NCBI RefSeq assembly: GCF_050749805.1
Contig: NZ_CP192738.1
Span: 2,232,001 to 2,296,000 of the forward strand
Direction: 5' to 3'
From: Hahella sp018986435
GTDB lineage: Bacteria; Pseudomonadota; Gammaproteobacteria; Pseudomonadales; Oleiphilaceae
DNA length: 64,000 bases
In this document: positions 1 to 7,359 of the stretch, in pieces
How the letters are laid out: every line of letters starts with the position of its first letter
Position numbering within the stretch: position 1 is the stretch's first letter
Translations under genes and position numbers: made by a program
Notes under the pieces: generated by a model
Databases searched by the model: none
What the model saw: the letters and a program-made list of their open reading frames with translations, nothing else
Told to the model about the DNA's origin: nothing

Positions 1-1
1 C

Positions 2-103
2 TGCCTGCATGCTTATTCGTTGCGCTTGAGTTGGCCTGATCGGCCAGAGCAAAAAATTGTATGTGAGTGGGATGAGGATCATTCTCCTGCGCTGAGAAGT
101 TGA
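2..103 (+). CDS. rluC: RluC-type 23S rRNA pseudouridine synthase, 3' end only
   Basis: Only the last 33 codons are inside the window, and the gene begins before base 1. The reading frame from base 2 gives a C-terminus with the segment LHAYSLRLSWP and stops with TGA at 101-103. RluC-type synthases end with a similar LHA-x-L segment, and in related gammaproteobacteria rluC sits directly before the HAD-phosphatase and sppA genes found here. The identity therefore rests mainly on synteny plus this short match. RluC converts specific uridines of 23S rRNA to pseudouridine. Only 12 bases separate it from the next gene, so the two are probably co-transcribed. Confidence 0.6.
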   Translation, partial: CLHAYSLRLSWPDRPEQKIVCEWDEDHSPALRS

Positions 104-115
104 CGTCTAAATCAT

Positions 116-757
116 ATGTATAAGTTGTTGATATTCGACTGGGATGGAACTTTGGCTGACTCCACTTCTCATATTGTGGACTGTCTAGAGGTGGTCAGTA
201 AAAAAATGCAGACGCCTTTTCCGGGAAGAGAGGCGGCCAAGAATATAATCGGGCTTGGTCTGTCTGAGGCGATTGTCGAGTTGTTTGGTATCGAAGATCA
301 GATGTTTGTCGATGGCTTTAAAGAGGCGTATTCGGCGCAATTTCTATTGGCTGAGATAACCCGAAGTGGATTGTATCCGGGTGTTATCGACATGCTGGGT
401 TATTTACGCGAGGCTAAATATCTGACTGCGGTTGCGACAGGTAAGAGTCGGCGTGGTATGGATAGAGCGCTTAATGCAATGGATATGAGTGAATACTTTG
501 ATGCTGTCAGATGTGCGGATGAGACTCGCTCCAAGCCAGATCCGCTCATGCTGCAGGAGTTGTTGGATGCGTTTTCGCTGCGGCCGCATGAGGCGGTGAT
601 GGTAGGGGATACGGAATACGATATGGAGATGGCTATGCGGTTAGGTATGGATCGTATAGCGATGTCTCATGGCGCTCATCAAGTTTCCCGGTTGCAAAAA
701 TATCGGCCGGTAGCGGTCGCGGATAATGTGGCTGAATTGCAGAAACTGTTTCTGTGA
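116..757 (+). CDS. HAD-superfamily hydrolase (phosphoglycolate phosphatase-like)
   Basis: A 213-residue soluble protein of the haloacid dehalogenase superfamily. Motif I reads DWDGTLADS with the nucleophile Asp8 and general acid/base Asp10. Motif II lies in the VATGKSRRG segment, and motif III/IV are the Lys of RSKPDP and the GDTEYDMEMA loop. The helical cap between motifs I and II is of the Gph/subclass I type. Substrate cannot be read from sequence; phosphoglycolate or another small sugar phosphate is possible. It follows rluC after 12 bases with no clear Shine-Dalgarno sequence, so translation may be coupled to rluC. The same rluC-HAD-sppA order is common in Pseudomonas-like genomes. Confidence 0.85.
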   Translation: MYKLLIFDWDGTLADSTSHIVDCLEVVSKKMQTPFPGREAAKNIIGLGLSEAIVELFGIEDQMFVDGFKEAYSAQFLLAEITRSGLYPGVIDMLGYLREAKYLTAVATGKSRRGMDRALNAMDMSEYFDAVRCADETRSKPDPLMLQELLDAFSLRPHEAVMVGDTEYDMEMAMRLGMDRIAMSHGAHQVSRLQKYRPVAVADNVAELQKLFL

Positions 758-817
758 TGGCCTTGTAGTTGTGACTATGGATGTTAAGACCAAGCTAGCA
801 GGTGTGTAAAAACGAAT

Positions 818-1807
818 ATGTTTGAAAATTCTGAAGATAAAGCTATGCAGGAATCTGCTGGGCAACCAGGAAATCAAAAAGAGTGGCGTCTTATTGAAAA
901 AATGGTGATGAGTTCTCTCAATGAGCAGCGCAAGGCGCGTCGTTGGGGGATCTTTTTTAAGTCGCTGACTTTTTTGTACTTGTTTTTCATTGTGATTGCT
1001 CTCAGTCCGGGAGTAGGTAAAAACGTTGCTGCGCGTACAGAGCCTCATACTGCTGTCATTGAAGTGAATGGTGTTATTGCGGCCACTGAAGAAGCTAATG
1101 CGGACGCCATCGTGTCTGCGTTAAGGGATGCATTCGAAGAAGAGACGGCTAAAGCGGTTATCCTGCGTATCAATAGTCCAGGTGGGAGCCCGGTGCAGGC
1201 AGGTTATGTGTACGATGAGATCGGGCGCCTGAAGAGTGAGCATCCAGATAAGAAAGTGTATGCGGTGATTATGGATATCGGCGCTAGCGGGGCTTATTAC
1301 ATCGCGGCCGCGGCGGATGAAATTTATGCTGATAAGGCGAGTCTTGTGGGGTCTATTGGTGTGACCGCATCCGGCTTTGGGTTTGTTGATGCGATGGATA
1401 AGTTGGGTGTCGAGCGCCGAATCTTCACCGCAGGTGAGCACAAGTCCTTTTTGGATCCATTTGTGCCAGTAAAAGAGGATGAGCGTGAGCTGTGGCAGGG
1501 TGTGTTGAATACAACGCATAAGCAGTTTATTGAGCAGGTTGAGAAAGGTCGGGGCGATCGCATCCATAAAGATAATCCGTTGCTATATTCCGGAATGATT
1601 TGGAGTGGCGAACAAGCCTTGGGCTTGGGATTGATTGATGGTCTGGGCAGTTCTGGTTATGTTGCCAGAGAAGTTGTGAAAGCGGAGAAGCTTATTAACT
1701 ATACGCCGAAGCGCAACCCATTTGATGAACTGCTCGGAAAGCTGGGTGTAAGTGTTGGCAAAGGTGTGGCTCAGGCAGTGTTGGATTCAGGGCCTCAGCT
1801 TCAGTAA
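818..1807 (+). CDS. sppA: Signal peptide peptidase SppA, short (36-kDa) type, S49 family
   Basis: A 329-residue inner-membrane serine protease that degrades cleaved signal peptides. There is a basic region (KARRWG) and one membrane segment at about residues 47-63, followed by a periplasmic S49 domain. The Ser/Lys dyad is visible as Ser157 in DIGASGAYY and Lys209 in GEHKSFLDP. The 52-residue spacing matches short bacterial SppA enzymes and not the 67-kDa E. coli form with two tandem domains. The oxyanion/substrate loop NSPGGSP is at residue 119. The gene ends just before a hairpin terminator that it shares with the convergent maf gene. Confidence 0.92.
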   Translation: MFENSEDKAMQESAGQPGNQKEWRLIEKMVMSSLNEQRKARRWGIFFKSLTFLYLFFIVIALSPGVGKNVAARTEPHTAVIEVNGVIAATEEANADAIVSALRDAFEEETAKAVILRINSPGGSPVQAGYVYDEIGRLKSEHPDKKVYAVIMDIGASGAYYIAAAADEIYADKASLVGSIGVTASGFGFVDAMDKLGVERRIFTAGEHKSFLDPFVPVKEDERELWQGVLNTTHKQFIEQVEKGRGDRIHKDNPLLYSGMIWSGEQALGLGLIDGLGSSGYVAREVVKAEKLINYTPKRNPFDELLGKLGVSVGKGVAQAVLDSGPQLQ

Positions 1808-1856
1808 CGTTTTGGTCGGATGCTTTGCCTGAATTTGAGTAAGTGCTGCAATGTAA

Positions 1857-1890
1857 AGAGGGGTTACGGTATGCGTAACCCCTCTTTTTT
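1857..1890 (+). terminator. Rho-independent terminator of sppA, overlapping the maf 3' end
   Basis: A perfect 12-bp inverted repeat (AGAGGGGTTACG / CGTAACCCCTCT) with a five-base loop is followed by a run of T. It lies after sppA and covers the last codons of maf, which is read from the other strand. The A-rich bases on its left side are too few to be sure it also terminates maf. Confidence 0.8.
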
Positions 1891-2460
1891 GAGTAGGGTA
1901 ATTAGGTCGATTAGGGGGAGGCCAATGAGTGTGTTGGGGTCTTTTCCTTCTATTTTTTCAAATAAGCTAATCCCCAGTCCTTCGACTTTGAAGCTGCCAA
2001 CGCAGTCGTAAGGCTCTTCGAGCTCCAGGTAGCGCTCGATTTCCTCTTTAGATAACTCTCTGAAATAAACGGTTTGCCAGTCAACACATGTTCTTGTGGT
2101 GTTGAGTCTGGTGTTTGTTAGTGCTATCCCGCTATAAAAGGTTACTGATTTTCCGGAGCAGGCGGTCAATTGTTTGATGGCGTTGGTTTTGTCGCCTGGC
2201 TTTCTGAGTAACTGTCCGTCAAGTGCGGCTGTTTGGTCGGAGCCAATTATTAAGTGGTCTGGAAACTGTTTGCGGAGACTTTCTGCTTTTTCTTTCGCGA
2301 AGTTGATGGCTATATCTTTGGGGTGGCTGTTTGGTGTCGTGCTTTCGTCAAAGCATGGGGCGGCTTGTTGGAAGTTTAGGTTTAGTTTTTGTAGCAGTGC
2401 GGCCCGGTAAGGAGAGGTCGAGCCTAATATAATAGAAGGAGGTGTGTTTTTATTCGTCAT
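1864..2460 (-). CDS. Maf/YceF-type nucleotide pyrophosphatase
   Basis: A 198-residue Maf/HAM1-like protein. The N-terminal GSTSPYRAALL motif, the acidic FDES segment, GSDQTA (catalytic Asp) and the RKPGD loop are all present. The YceF subgroup hydrolyses m7GTP and related modified nucleotides to the monophosphate; the placement beside yceD-rpmF matches E. coli yceF. It is divergent from yceD, with a 126-base region between that carries promoter-like sites for both directions, and convergent with sppA. Sub-family assignment (YceF rather than YhdE) is inferred from synteny and from the sequence around FDEST. Confidence 0.88.
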   Translation of the reverse strand: MTNKNTPPSIILGSTSPYRAALLQKLNLNFQQAAPCFDESTTPNSHPKDIAINFAKEKAESLRKQFPDHLIIGSDQTAALDGQLLRKPGDKTNAIKQLTACSGKSVTFYSGIALTNTRLNTTRTCVDWQTVYFRELSKEEIERYLELEEPYDCVGSFKVEGLGISLFEKIEGKDPNTLIGLPLIDLITLLKKEGLRIP

Positions 2461-2511
2461 TTTTGGAGTGTGAGCTTTGTGATTCAGGGCGAATAATCGT
2501 TTTGCGGCTCT

Positions 2512-2540
2512 TTTATCGCTTTAATTCCGTGATTTTGCAA
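2512..2540 (-). promoter_or_regulatory. Candidate sigma70 promoter of maf
   Basis: On the minus strand, TTGCAA (2535-2540) and GATAAA (2512-2517) are separated by 17 bases. Both boxes match the consensus at four of six positions. Its -35 box lies next to the divergent yceD promoter. Confidence 0.4.
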
Positions 2541-2548
2541 TCATCTCT

Positions 2549-2577
2549 TTGACTTTGTTTGGGCGCATCACTAGAAT
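2549..2577 (+). promoter_or_regulatory. Sigma70 promoter of the yceD-rpmF-plsX operon
   Basis: TTGACT (2549-2554) and TAGAAT (2572-2577) with an exact 17-base spacer; each box matches at five of six positions. The predicted start site, about seven bases after the -10 box, is only two or three bases before the yceD ATG at 2587, which implies an almost leaderless message. Confidence 0.65.
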
Positions 2578-2586
2578 TGCGCGCTT

Positions 2587-3108
2587 ATGAAAAAGCCTGG
2601 TATTCCGGAATTGGTAGATCCCTACAAAATGTGTGAGAAAGAACTCGCGCTTGAAGGGATTATTTTGGCTAAAGCACTCCCCAGATATGCGGATCAACTG
2701 GCGGGTGGCGCAACTGATAATGATCAGGTTGAAGCGTCGGCTCGTTTTAAGCGTGATGAGCAGGGCTCCAGAGTGGCGTATATCGCATATTCTACTTTGG
2801 CGAGATTAACCTGTCAGCGATGTTTGGGTGAGGTTGGGCTGAAAATTAACGGTGAAACTACCTTCGCCTTTTTAGGTTCCGAATCTGAGTTAGATCAGTT
2901 ACCGCGTTCCTATGAGCCAGTCCTTATGGAAGGGAGCGAGGTTAACCTGCTCCAGGCAATTGAAGACGAGCTGCTGCTGAGTTTGCCCATGTTCGCTTAT
3001 CATGAAGATGAGCACTGTAGCGGTGAGTTAAACGAAATTAAGGGGCAGGCGTCCGAGACAAAGGCTGATAATCCTTTCTCGGTGCTGGGCGACCTGTTAA
3101 AAAAGTAG
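2587..3108 (+). CDS. yceD: YceD/DUF177 family protein (23S rRNA accumulation)
   Basis: A 173-residue protein of the DUF177 family, whose members are needed for normal 23S rRNA accumulation and sit before rpmF in most bacteria. The start is supported by alignment of its first 25 residues with the E. coli protein as I remember it (a short basic start, then a DP and a basic/acidic helix ending in EG). The CQRC motif at residues 78-81 and the C-terminal NPFSVLGDLL segment are typical. No Shine-Dalgarno sequence precedes the ATG, and a good promoter ends only nine bases upstream. The rpmF gene follows after 47 bases. Confidence 0.9.
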   Translation: MKKPGIPELVDPYKMCEKELALEGIILAKALPRYADQLAGGATDNDQVEASARFKRDEQGSRVAYIAYSTLARLTCQRCLGEVGLKINGETTFAFLGSESELDQLPRSYEPVLMEGSEVNLLQAIEDELLLSLPMFAYHEDEHCSGELNEIKGQASETKADNPFSVLGDLLKK

Positions 3109-3155
3109 ACCTGTTTTATTAGTTTTAGCGAAAGAGCTAGCTCAGGAGAATTGCA

Positions 3156-3335
3156 ATGGCTGTTCAACAGAATCGTAAATCCCGTTCACGTCGCGGCATG
3201 CGTCGTTCACATGATGCATTGTCTTCAGCGGCGTTGTCTATCGACCCGACTACTGGCGAGAAGCATCGTCGTCACCACGTTACTCCAGACGGATTCTATC
3301 GTGGCAAGAAAGTGGTTGAGGTTTCTCAGGACTAA
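3156..3335 (+). CDS. rpmF: 50S ribosomal protein L32
   Basis: A 59-residue basic protein, shorter than the usual ORF cut-off. It begins MAVQQNRKSRSRRGMRRSHD and ends KKVVEVSQD, the standard L32 sequence of gammaproteobacteria. A strong Shine-Dalgarno sequence (CAGGAGA) lies seven bases before the ATG. Unlike zinc-binding L32 proteins of some other bacteria it has no Cys residues. It lies between yceD and plsX, as in E. coli, so ribosome and membrane-lipid genes share a transcript. Confidence 0.97.
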   Translation: MAVQQNRKSRSRRGMRRSHDALSSAALSIDPTTGEKHRRHHVTPDGFYRGKKVVEVSQD

Positions 3336-3346
3336 GAAGCCCTGTC

Positions 3347-4354
3347 TTGGAACGCAATATAACAGTTGCGGTCGATACGATGAGTGGGGACTTCGGTCCC
3401 TCCATCGTGATTCCTGCTGCATTAAAATGCATCAAAAATAATCCCTTCGTAAGTTTGATTTTGGTTGGCGATGAAGCTGAGCTAAGAAGCCTGCTTCGCA
3501 ATCAGCCTACCTCTCCCCGTATATCGATTGTTCATGCTCCTGACGTTGTCCGTATGGATGACCGTCCCAGTCATGCGCTTAGGAAAAAGCAGCAGTCTTC
3601 TATGGCTGTGGCGCTATCATTGGTACGGCAAAAGGCTGCTCATGCCTGTGTGAGTGCGGGCAATACCGGGGCCTTGATGCTGTTGGCCAGATCGATTCTG
3701 AAAACGCATCCTGGGGTGGATCGTCCCGCCATTGTGAAGCGCATTCCATCGCCTAAAAATCGCTGTTATGTGTTGGATTTGGGCGCCAACGTTGATTGCA
3801 CGGCTGAGCATTTGTACCAGTTTGCCCTTATGGGGTCCGCTTTGGTTGAGGCTCTGGAAGGTAAGCCTGAGCCGAGGGTGGCGCTTCTGAATGTGGGAGA
3901 AGAGGAAATCAAGGGGAATGAGCAGGTGCGGCTGGCTTCCCGTATGCTGGCGGAGTGTGAGTCGGTTAACTACATTGGCTACGTAGAAGGCGGGGATATA
4001 TTTAAAACCATTGCTGATGTGGTGGTGTGTGACGGCTTTGTCGGCAATGTTGCTCTGAAAGCTGGCGAAGGGGTGGTGGAGCTGATAATCGGTATGGTCA
4101 AAAGCGTGTTTGATCGTAATTGGTACAGTCGTTTGGTTGGATATGCTGCGTTGCCAATGTTGCGCAAACTTCGCGACTTAGTGGACCCCTCTCGTCATAA
4201 CGGTGCAAGTCTAATTGGGCTTCAGGCGACTGTGATTAAAAGTCATGGCAATGCACGAGAGATAGGGTTCCTTAGTGCGCTGGAGCAGGCTATTTTTGAG
4301 GCGCAGAAAGGTGTGCCCGAGATGATAAACGCCCGCCTTGACGAGCTTATATGA
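3347..4354 (+). CDS. plsX: Phosphate acyltransferase PlsX
   Basis: A 335-residue soluble enzyme that makes acyl-phosphate from acyl-ACP for the PlsY route of phosphatidate synthesis. The N-terminal VAVDTMSGDFGPS motif, the SAGNTGALM loop, LDLGANVDC and CDGFVGNVALK are all present. The start is a TTG, 11 bases after rpmF. It is preferred because the next in-frame ATG (3379) would remove the first beta strand. The usual AVDAMGGD motif has one change here (Met-Ser for Met-Gly). The fabD gene follows after 72 bases; no fabH lies between, as in Pseudomonas but unlike E. coli. Confidence 0.93.
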   Translation: MERNITVAVDTMSGDFGPSIVIPAALKCIKNNPFVSLILVGDEAELRSLLRNQPTSPRISIVHAPDVVRMDDRPSHALRKKQQSSMAVALSLVRQKAAHACVSAGNTGALMLLARSILKTHPGVDRPAIVKRIPSPKNRCYVLDLGANVDCTAEHLYQFALMGSALVEALEGKPEPRVALLNVGEEEIKGNEQVRLASRMLAECESVNYIGYVEGGDIFKTIADVVVCDGFVGNVALKAGEGVVELIIGMVKSVFDRNWYSRLVGYAALPMLRKLRDLVDPSRHNGASLIGLQATVIKSHGNAREIGFLSALEQAIFEAQKGVPEMINARLDELI

Positions 4355-4365
4355 CGCTCTGATGC

Positions 4366-4382
4366 AAGTTGTAATACAACTT
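4366..4382. promoter_or_regulatory. 17-bp palindrome before fabD, possible operator
   Basis: AAGTTGT-AAT-ACAACTT is a perfect 7+3+7 inverted repeat. Its last base is the first T of a possible -35 box, TTGATC (4382-4387), which is 17 bases from TGTATT (4405-4410). It has no T-run, so a terminator is unlikely. A repressor site for fatty-acid synthesis is inference; it does not match the FadR or PsrA sites I know. Confidence 0.45.
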
Positions 4383-4426
4383 TGATCTAATTACTCCGTT
4401 TAACTGTATTTGAGTATTCTAAGCCG

Positions 4427-5344
4427 ATGAACACTGCTATCTTATTTCCAGGGCAAGGGTCGCAAAGCATTGGGATGTTATCTGATCTCAATCAGGCGTT
4501 TCCATCAATTGCCGAAACATTTCAGGAGGCGTCCGACGCCTTGGGTTATGACCTCTGGTCTTTAACTCAAAACGGGCCCGAAGATCAACTCAATAAAACC
4601 GAAATTACGCAACCTGCTATTCTGACTGCTAGTGTCGCCCTATGGCGGCTATATCAGCAGAAAGTGAATCCTTCCGTTGCTTTTATGGCGGGCCACAGTC
4701 TTGGTGAATATAGCGCCTTGGTCGCCGCTGGCGTCATTGGGCTGCAAGAGGGCGTGAAGCTGGTTCAGTTGCGTGGCCAACATATGCAGAAGTCTGTCGA
4801 AGGGCAGGCCACGGCCATGGCTGCGATTTTGGGATTGGATGACCAGGCCGTGATTGACGGTTGTCGCGAAGCGGCTGCCGGAGAGTGCGTTGAGGCTGTG
4901 AATTTCAACTGCCCAGGGCAAGTGGTTATAGCGGGAACGGAGTCTGCTGTAGAAAGGGCTATTGTGGCGCTCAAGGAGAAAGGTGCGAAGCGTGCATTGA
5001 AGTTGGCTGTAAGTGTGCCCTCCCATTGTGCGCTGATGAGGCCGGCCGCGGAGCAATTGGCGGAGCATATCGGCTCTATGGCGTTTAACAAGCCGTCTAT
5101 ACCTGTTGTCCAGAACGTGGGGGCGAGGTCTGTCGATGATCTTGCCGAACTCAAAGACAATCTGATCAAACAATTATTTTCTCCTGTTTTGTGGACGCAG
5201 AGCGTTCAACATATGAGTGAGGAAGGCGTGGACAGCTATGTAGAGTGCGGTCCAGGCAAAGTCTTGGCGGGTCTGGTTAAGAAAATTGATCGCGCCGCTT
5301 CCATTCAATCGCTATCAGACGCAGAAGTCTGGAACGCGTTATAG
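4427..5344 (+). CDS. fabD: Malonyl-CoA:ACP transacylase
   Basis: A 305-residue enzyme that loads malonyl groups onto ACP, the first committed step of fatty-acid elongation. The N-terminus LFPGQGSQ, nucleophile elbow GHSLGEYSAL with Ser91, and His200 in VPSHCALM form the active site; Gln10 of GQGSQ is the oxyanion residue. Length is close to the E. coli protein. It is followed after 13 bases by fabG, so the pair is co-transcribed. A palindrome and a possible promoter precede it. Confidence 0.95.
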   Translation: MNTAILFPGQGSQSIGMLSDLNQAFPSIAETFQEASDALGYDLWSLTQNGPEDQLNKTEITQPAILTASVALWRLYQQKVNPSVAFMAGHSLGEYSALVAAGVIGLQEGVKLVQLRGQHMQKSVEGQATAMAAILGLDDQAVIDGCREAAAGECVEAVNFNCPGQVVIAGTESAVERAIVALKEKGAKRALKLAVSVPSHCALMRPAAEQLAEHIGSMAFNKPSIPVVQNVGARSVDDLAELKDNLIKQLFSPVLWTQSVQHMSEEGVDSYVECGPGKVLAGLVKKIDRAASIQSLSDAEVWNAL

Positions 5345-5357
5345 AAGGACTCCCATA

Positions 5358-6089
5358 ATGGATAAAGTAGCCTTGGTGACTGGTGCTTCCAGAGGTATCG
5401 GCAGCGCCATTGCGGACTCGTTGGCGAAAGTGGGTTATATCACAATTGGTACGGCCACCTCTGAAACCGGCGCGGCGGCGATTACCGAGCGCTTGAGCGC
5501 TATCGGTAAGGGGGCGGGAAAAGTGTTGGACGTGGCTTCAGATGAATCCATTGCTCAGTGCCTCAAGTCAATTGAAGAAGAATTTGGCGCTCCGGCTGTG
5601 TTGATTAATAATGCAGGCATTACCCGGGATACCTTGATCATGCGTATGAAAGATGAGGACTGGGATCAAGTGGTTCAGACCAACTTGAGTTCAGTCTTTC
5701 GCATGAGCAAGCTGGTAGTGAAAAGCATGATGAAGGCGCGTTGGGGTAGAATTATCAATATTAGCTCCGTGGTTGCCTCAATGGGGAATGCGGGGCAGGT
5801 AAACTATGCCGCCGCCAAAGCGGGGATTGAAGGGTTTACGCGCTCCCTTGCTAAAGAAATTGGCGCAAGAGGAATTACGGTTAATGCGATTGCGCCTGGT
5901 TTTATCGAGACAGATATGACCAGCGAATTGCCCGAAGCCCAGAAAGAGGCCTTGCTGAGCGCTATTCCTTTGCAGCGCCTTGGCAAGCCATCTGAGATTG
6001 CTGAAGTGGCTTCATTTTTGGTTTCTGACGCCGCCGGCTATATTACCGGTGAGACCATCCATGTAAACGGCGGCATGTATATGGGTTAA
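5358..6089 (+). CDS. fabG: 3-oxoacyl-ACP reductase
   Basis: A 243-residue short-chain dehydrogenase that reduces 3-oxoacyl-ACP with NADPH. TGASRGIGSAIA is the cofactor loop, NNAG is at residues 84-87, and the catalytic residues are Ser137, Tyr150 and Lys154 (YAAAK). The frame stays open upstream to 5286, but the ATG at 5358 has a Shine-Dalgarno sequence (GAAGGA) and gives the normal N-terminus MDKVALVTGAS. The C-terminal HVNGGMYM is typical. It follows fabD by 13 bases and precedes acpP by 113 bases. Confidence 0.96.
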   Translation: MDKVALVTGASRGIGSAIADSLAKVGYITIGTATSETGAAAITERLSAIGKGAGKVLDVASDESIAQCLKSIEEEFGAPAVLINNAGITRDTLIMRMKDEDWDQVVQTNLSSVFRMSKLVVKSMMKARWGRIINISSVVASMGNAGQVNYAAAKAGIEGFTRSLAKEIGARGITVNAIAPGFIETDMTSELPEAQKEALLSAIPLQRLGKPSEIAEVASFLVSDAAGYITGETIHVNGGMYMG

Positions 6090-6127
6090 GTTTGCGCCGC
6101 CGCGCTATGCGGTGCGTGAACTTTAGC

Positions 6128-6157
6128 TTGATTAATTAAATAGGGTTCAACTAGACT
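6128..6157 (+). promoter_or_regulatory. Candidate acpP promoter
   Basis: TTGATT (6128-6133) and TAGACT (6152-6157) are 18 bases apart, each matching at four of six positions. A dedicated promoter would suit acpP, whose product is needed in large amounts. Confidence 0.4.
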
Positions 6158-6202
6158 AGCACGCGATTAAGTGCTTGGTTATGAAATAAGAGTGAGGAAA
6201 TT

Positions 6203-6436
6203 ATGAGTACTGTCGAAGAGCGCGTTAAGAAGATTGTTTGTGAGCAGTTGGGAGTTAAAGAAGGCGACGTTCAACTGACTTCCAAGTTCGTTGAAGATCT
6301 CGGTGCTGACTCTCTGGATACTGTAGAGCTGGTAATGGCGCTTGAAGAAGAATTCGAGACCGAAATCCCAGACGAAGAAGCAGAGAAGATCACAACTGTT
6401 CAAGACGCTATCGACTACATCTTGGCTAATCAATAA
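6203..6436 (+). CDS. acpP: Acyl carrier protein
   Basis: A 77-residue acidic carrier of growing acyl chains. The phosphopantetheine attachment site is Ser37 in GADSLDTVELVMALEE, and the C-terminus AIDYILANQ is standard for gammaproteobacteria. A purine-rich GAGGAAAT lies just before the ATG. It has its own likely promoter and terminator. In E. coli and Pseudomonas fabF follows immediately; here pabC follows instead, after 98 bases that include a terminator. Confidence 0.98.
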   Translation: MSTVEERVKKIVCEQLGVKEGDVQLTSKFVEDLGADSLDTVELVMALEEEFETEIPDEEAEKITTVQDAIDYILANQ

Positions 6437-6464
6437 GAAGTAACCTTCTCAGACCAAGCCGAAG

Positions 6465-6499
6465 AACCGCTCGCAGGTAGACCTTGCGGGCGGTTTTTT
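6465..6499 (+). terminator. Rho-independent terminator after acpP
   Basis: An imperfect GC-rich inverted repeat (AACCGCTCGCAGG / CCTTGCGGGCGGTT) is followed by six T. It separates acpP from pabC, so pabC-mltG-tmk need read-through or another promoter. Confidence 0.85.
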
Positions 6500-6534
6500 G
6501 CTTTTGGGGTTTGTGATTTTTTTGGGGTTGATGC

Positions 6535-7359
6535 ATGTATCTGTTGAATGGTGAAAAAGCGGATCATATATCGATCGCCGATCGAGGGTTGGCCTACGGG
6601 GATGGTCTCTTTGAGACTATTCTTGTGGTAGATGGTCGCCCTGTTTTATGGAATGAGCACTTGGCGCGTTTGCGGATGGGGTGTGAGCTATTGCGAATAC
6701 CCTATGACGTGAGCGGCGATTCTTTGCTGGCGCGATTGGATGAGCTGCTTGCGGAGAGTAAAGATATGAGCTGCAAGTGTGTATTGAAGATTATCGTGAC
6801 CCGAGGAGCTGGTGGTAGAGGGTATGCGCTGCCCGAGGTGCAACAACCGTTAGAGGTGTTGGGTCTGTTTGCTGCGCCGGATATCGATTCCATTCAAGTG
6901 TATGGCGGCAGTGTGCGGACTCTAAAATCGCAGGCTGTGGAATATGGCTCGTACGCGGGACTTAAGCACCTTAATCGCCTGGAGCAAGTGCTTGCGTCCA
7001 TTGAACTTGATGGGCGGGCGTTCGAAGGATTGATGTTCGATGCTTCTGGGCGTTTAGTTGAAGGGACTCGGACGAATATCTTTCTCTGGGATGAGGGTAG
7101 AATCTTCACACCGACATTAGCGCGATCGGGGGTGAAGGGCGTGCTGAGACAATATATCCTTAACAATGCTACTGAGTGGGGTTTGCATATTGATGAGGCG
7201 GATATTGCTCAGGCAAAATTGAAAGAAATCAAGGGGATGGCTTTGGTCAATAGTGTGATGGGAGTTATTCCGGTTAATCAATTAGATGGTAAATTACTGA
7301 ATATCGACTGTGTCATCAAAGAACTCCAAGAAAAAGTCCACCAAAAAATCCCGTTTTAG
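6535..7359 (+). CDS. pabC: Aminodeoxychorismate lyase
   Basis: A 274-residue fold-type IV PLP enzyme that splits 4-amino-4-deoxychorismate to p-aminobenzoate and pyruvate in folate synthesis. The N-terminal DRGLAYGDGLFET motif and the Schiff-base Lys144 in GLKHLNRLEQ are clear; the EGTRTNIF segment binds the PLP phosphate region. D-amino acid and branched-chain aminotransferases share this fold, but the neighbours mltG and tmk fix the assignment. The 3' end overlaps the mltG start by 50 bases. Confidence 0.9.
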   Translation: MYLLNGEKADHISIADRGLAYGDGLFETILVVDGRPVLWNEHLARLRMGCELLRIPYDVSGDSLLARLDELLAESKDMSCKCVLKIIVTRGAGGRGYALPEVQQPLEVLGLFAAPDIDSIQVYGGSVRTLKSQAVEYGSYAGLKHLNRLEQVLASIELDGRAFEGLMFDASGRLVEGTRTNIFLWDEGRIFTPTLARSGVKGVLRQYILNNATEWGLHIDEADIAQAKLKEIKGMALVNSVMGVIPVNQLDGKLLNIDCVIKELQEKVHQKIPF

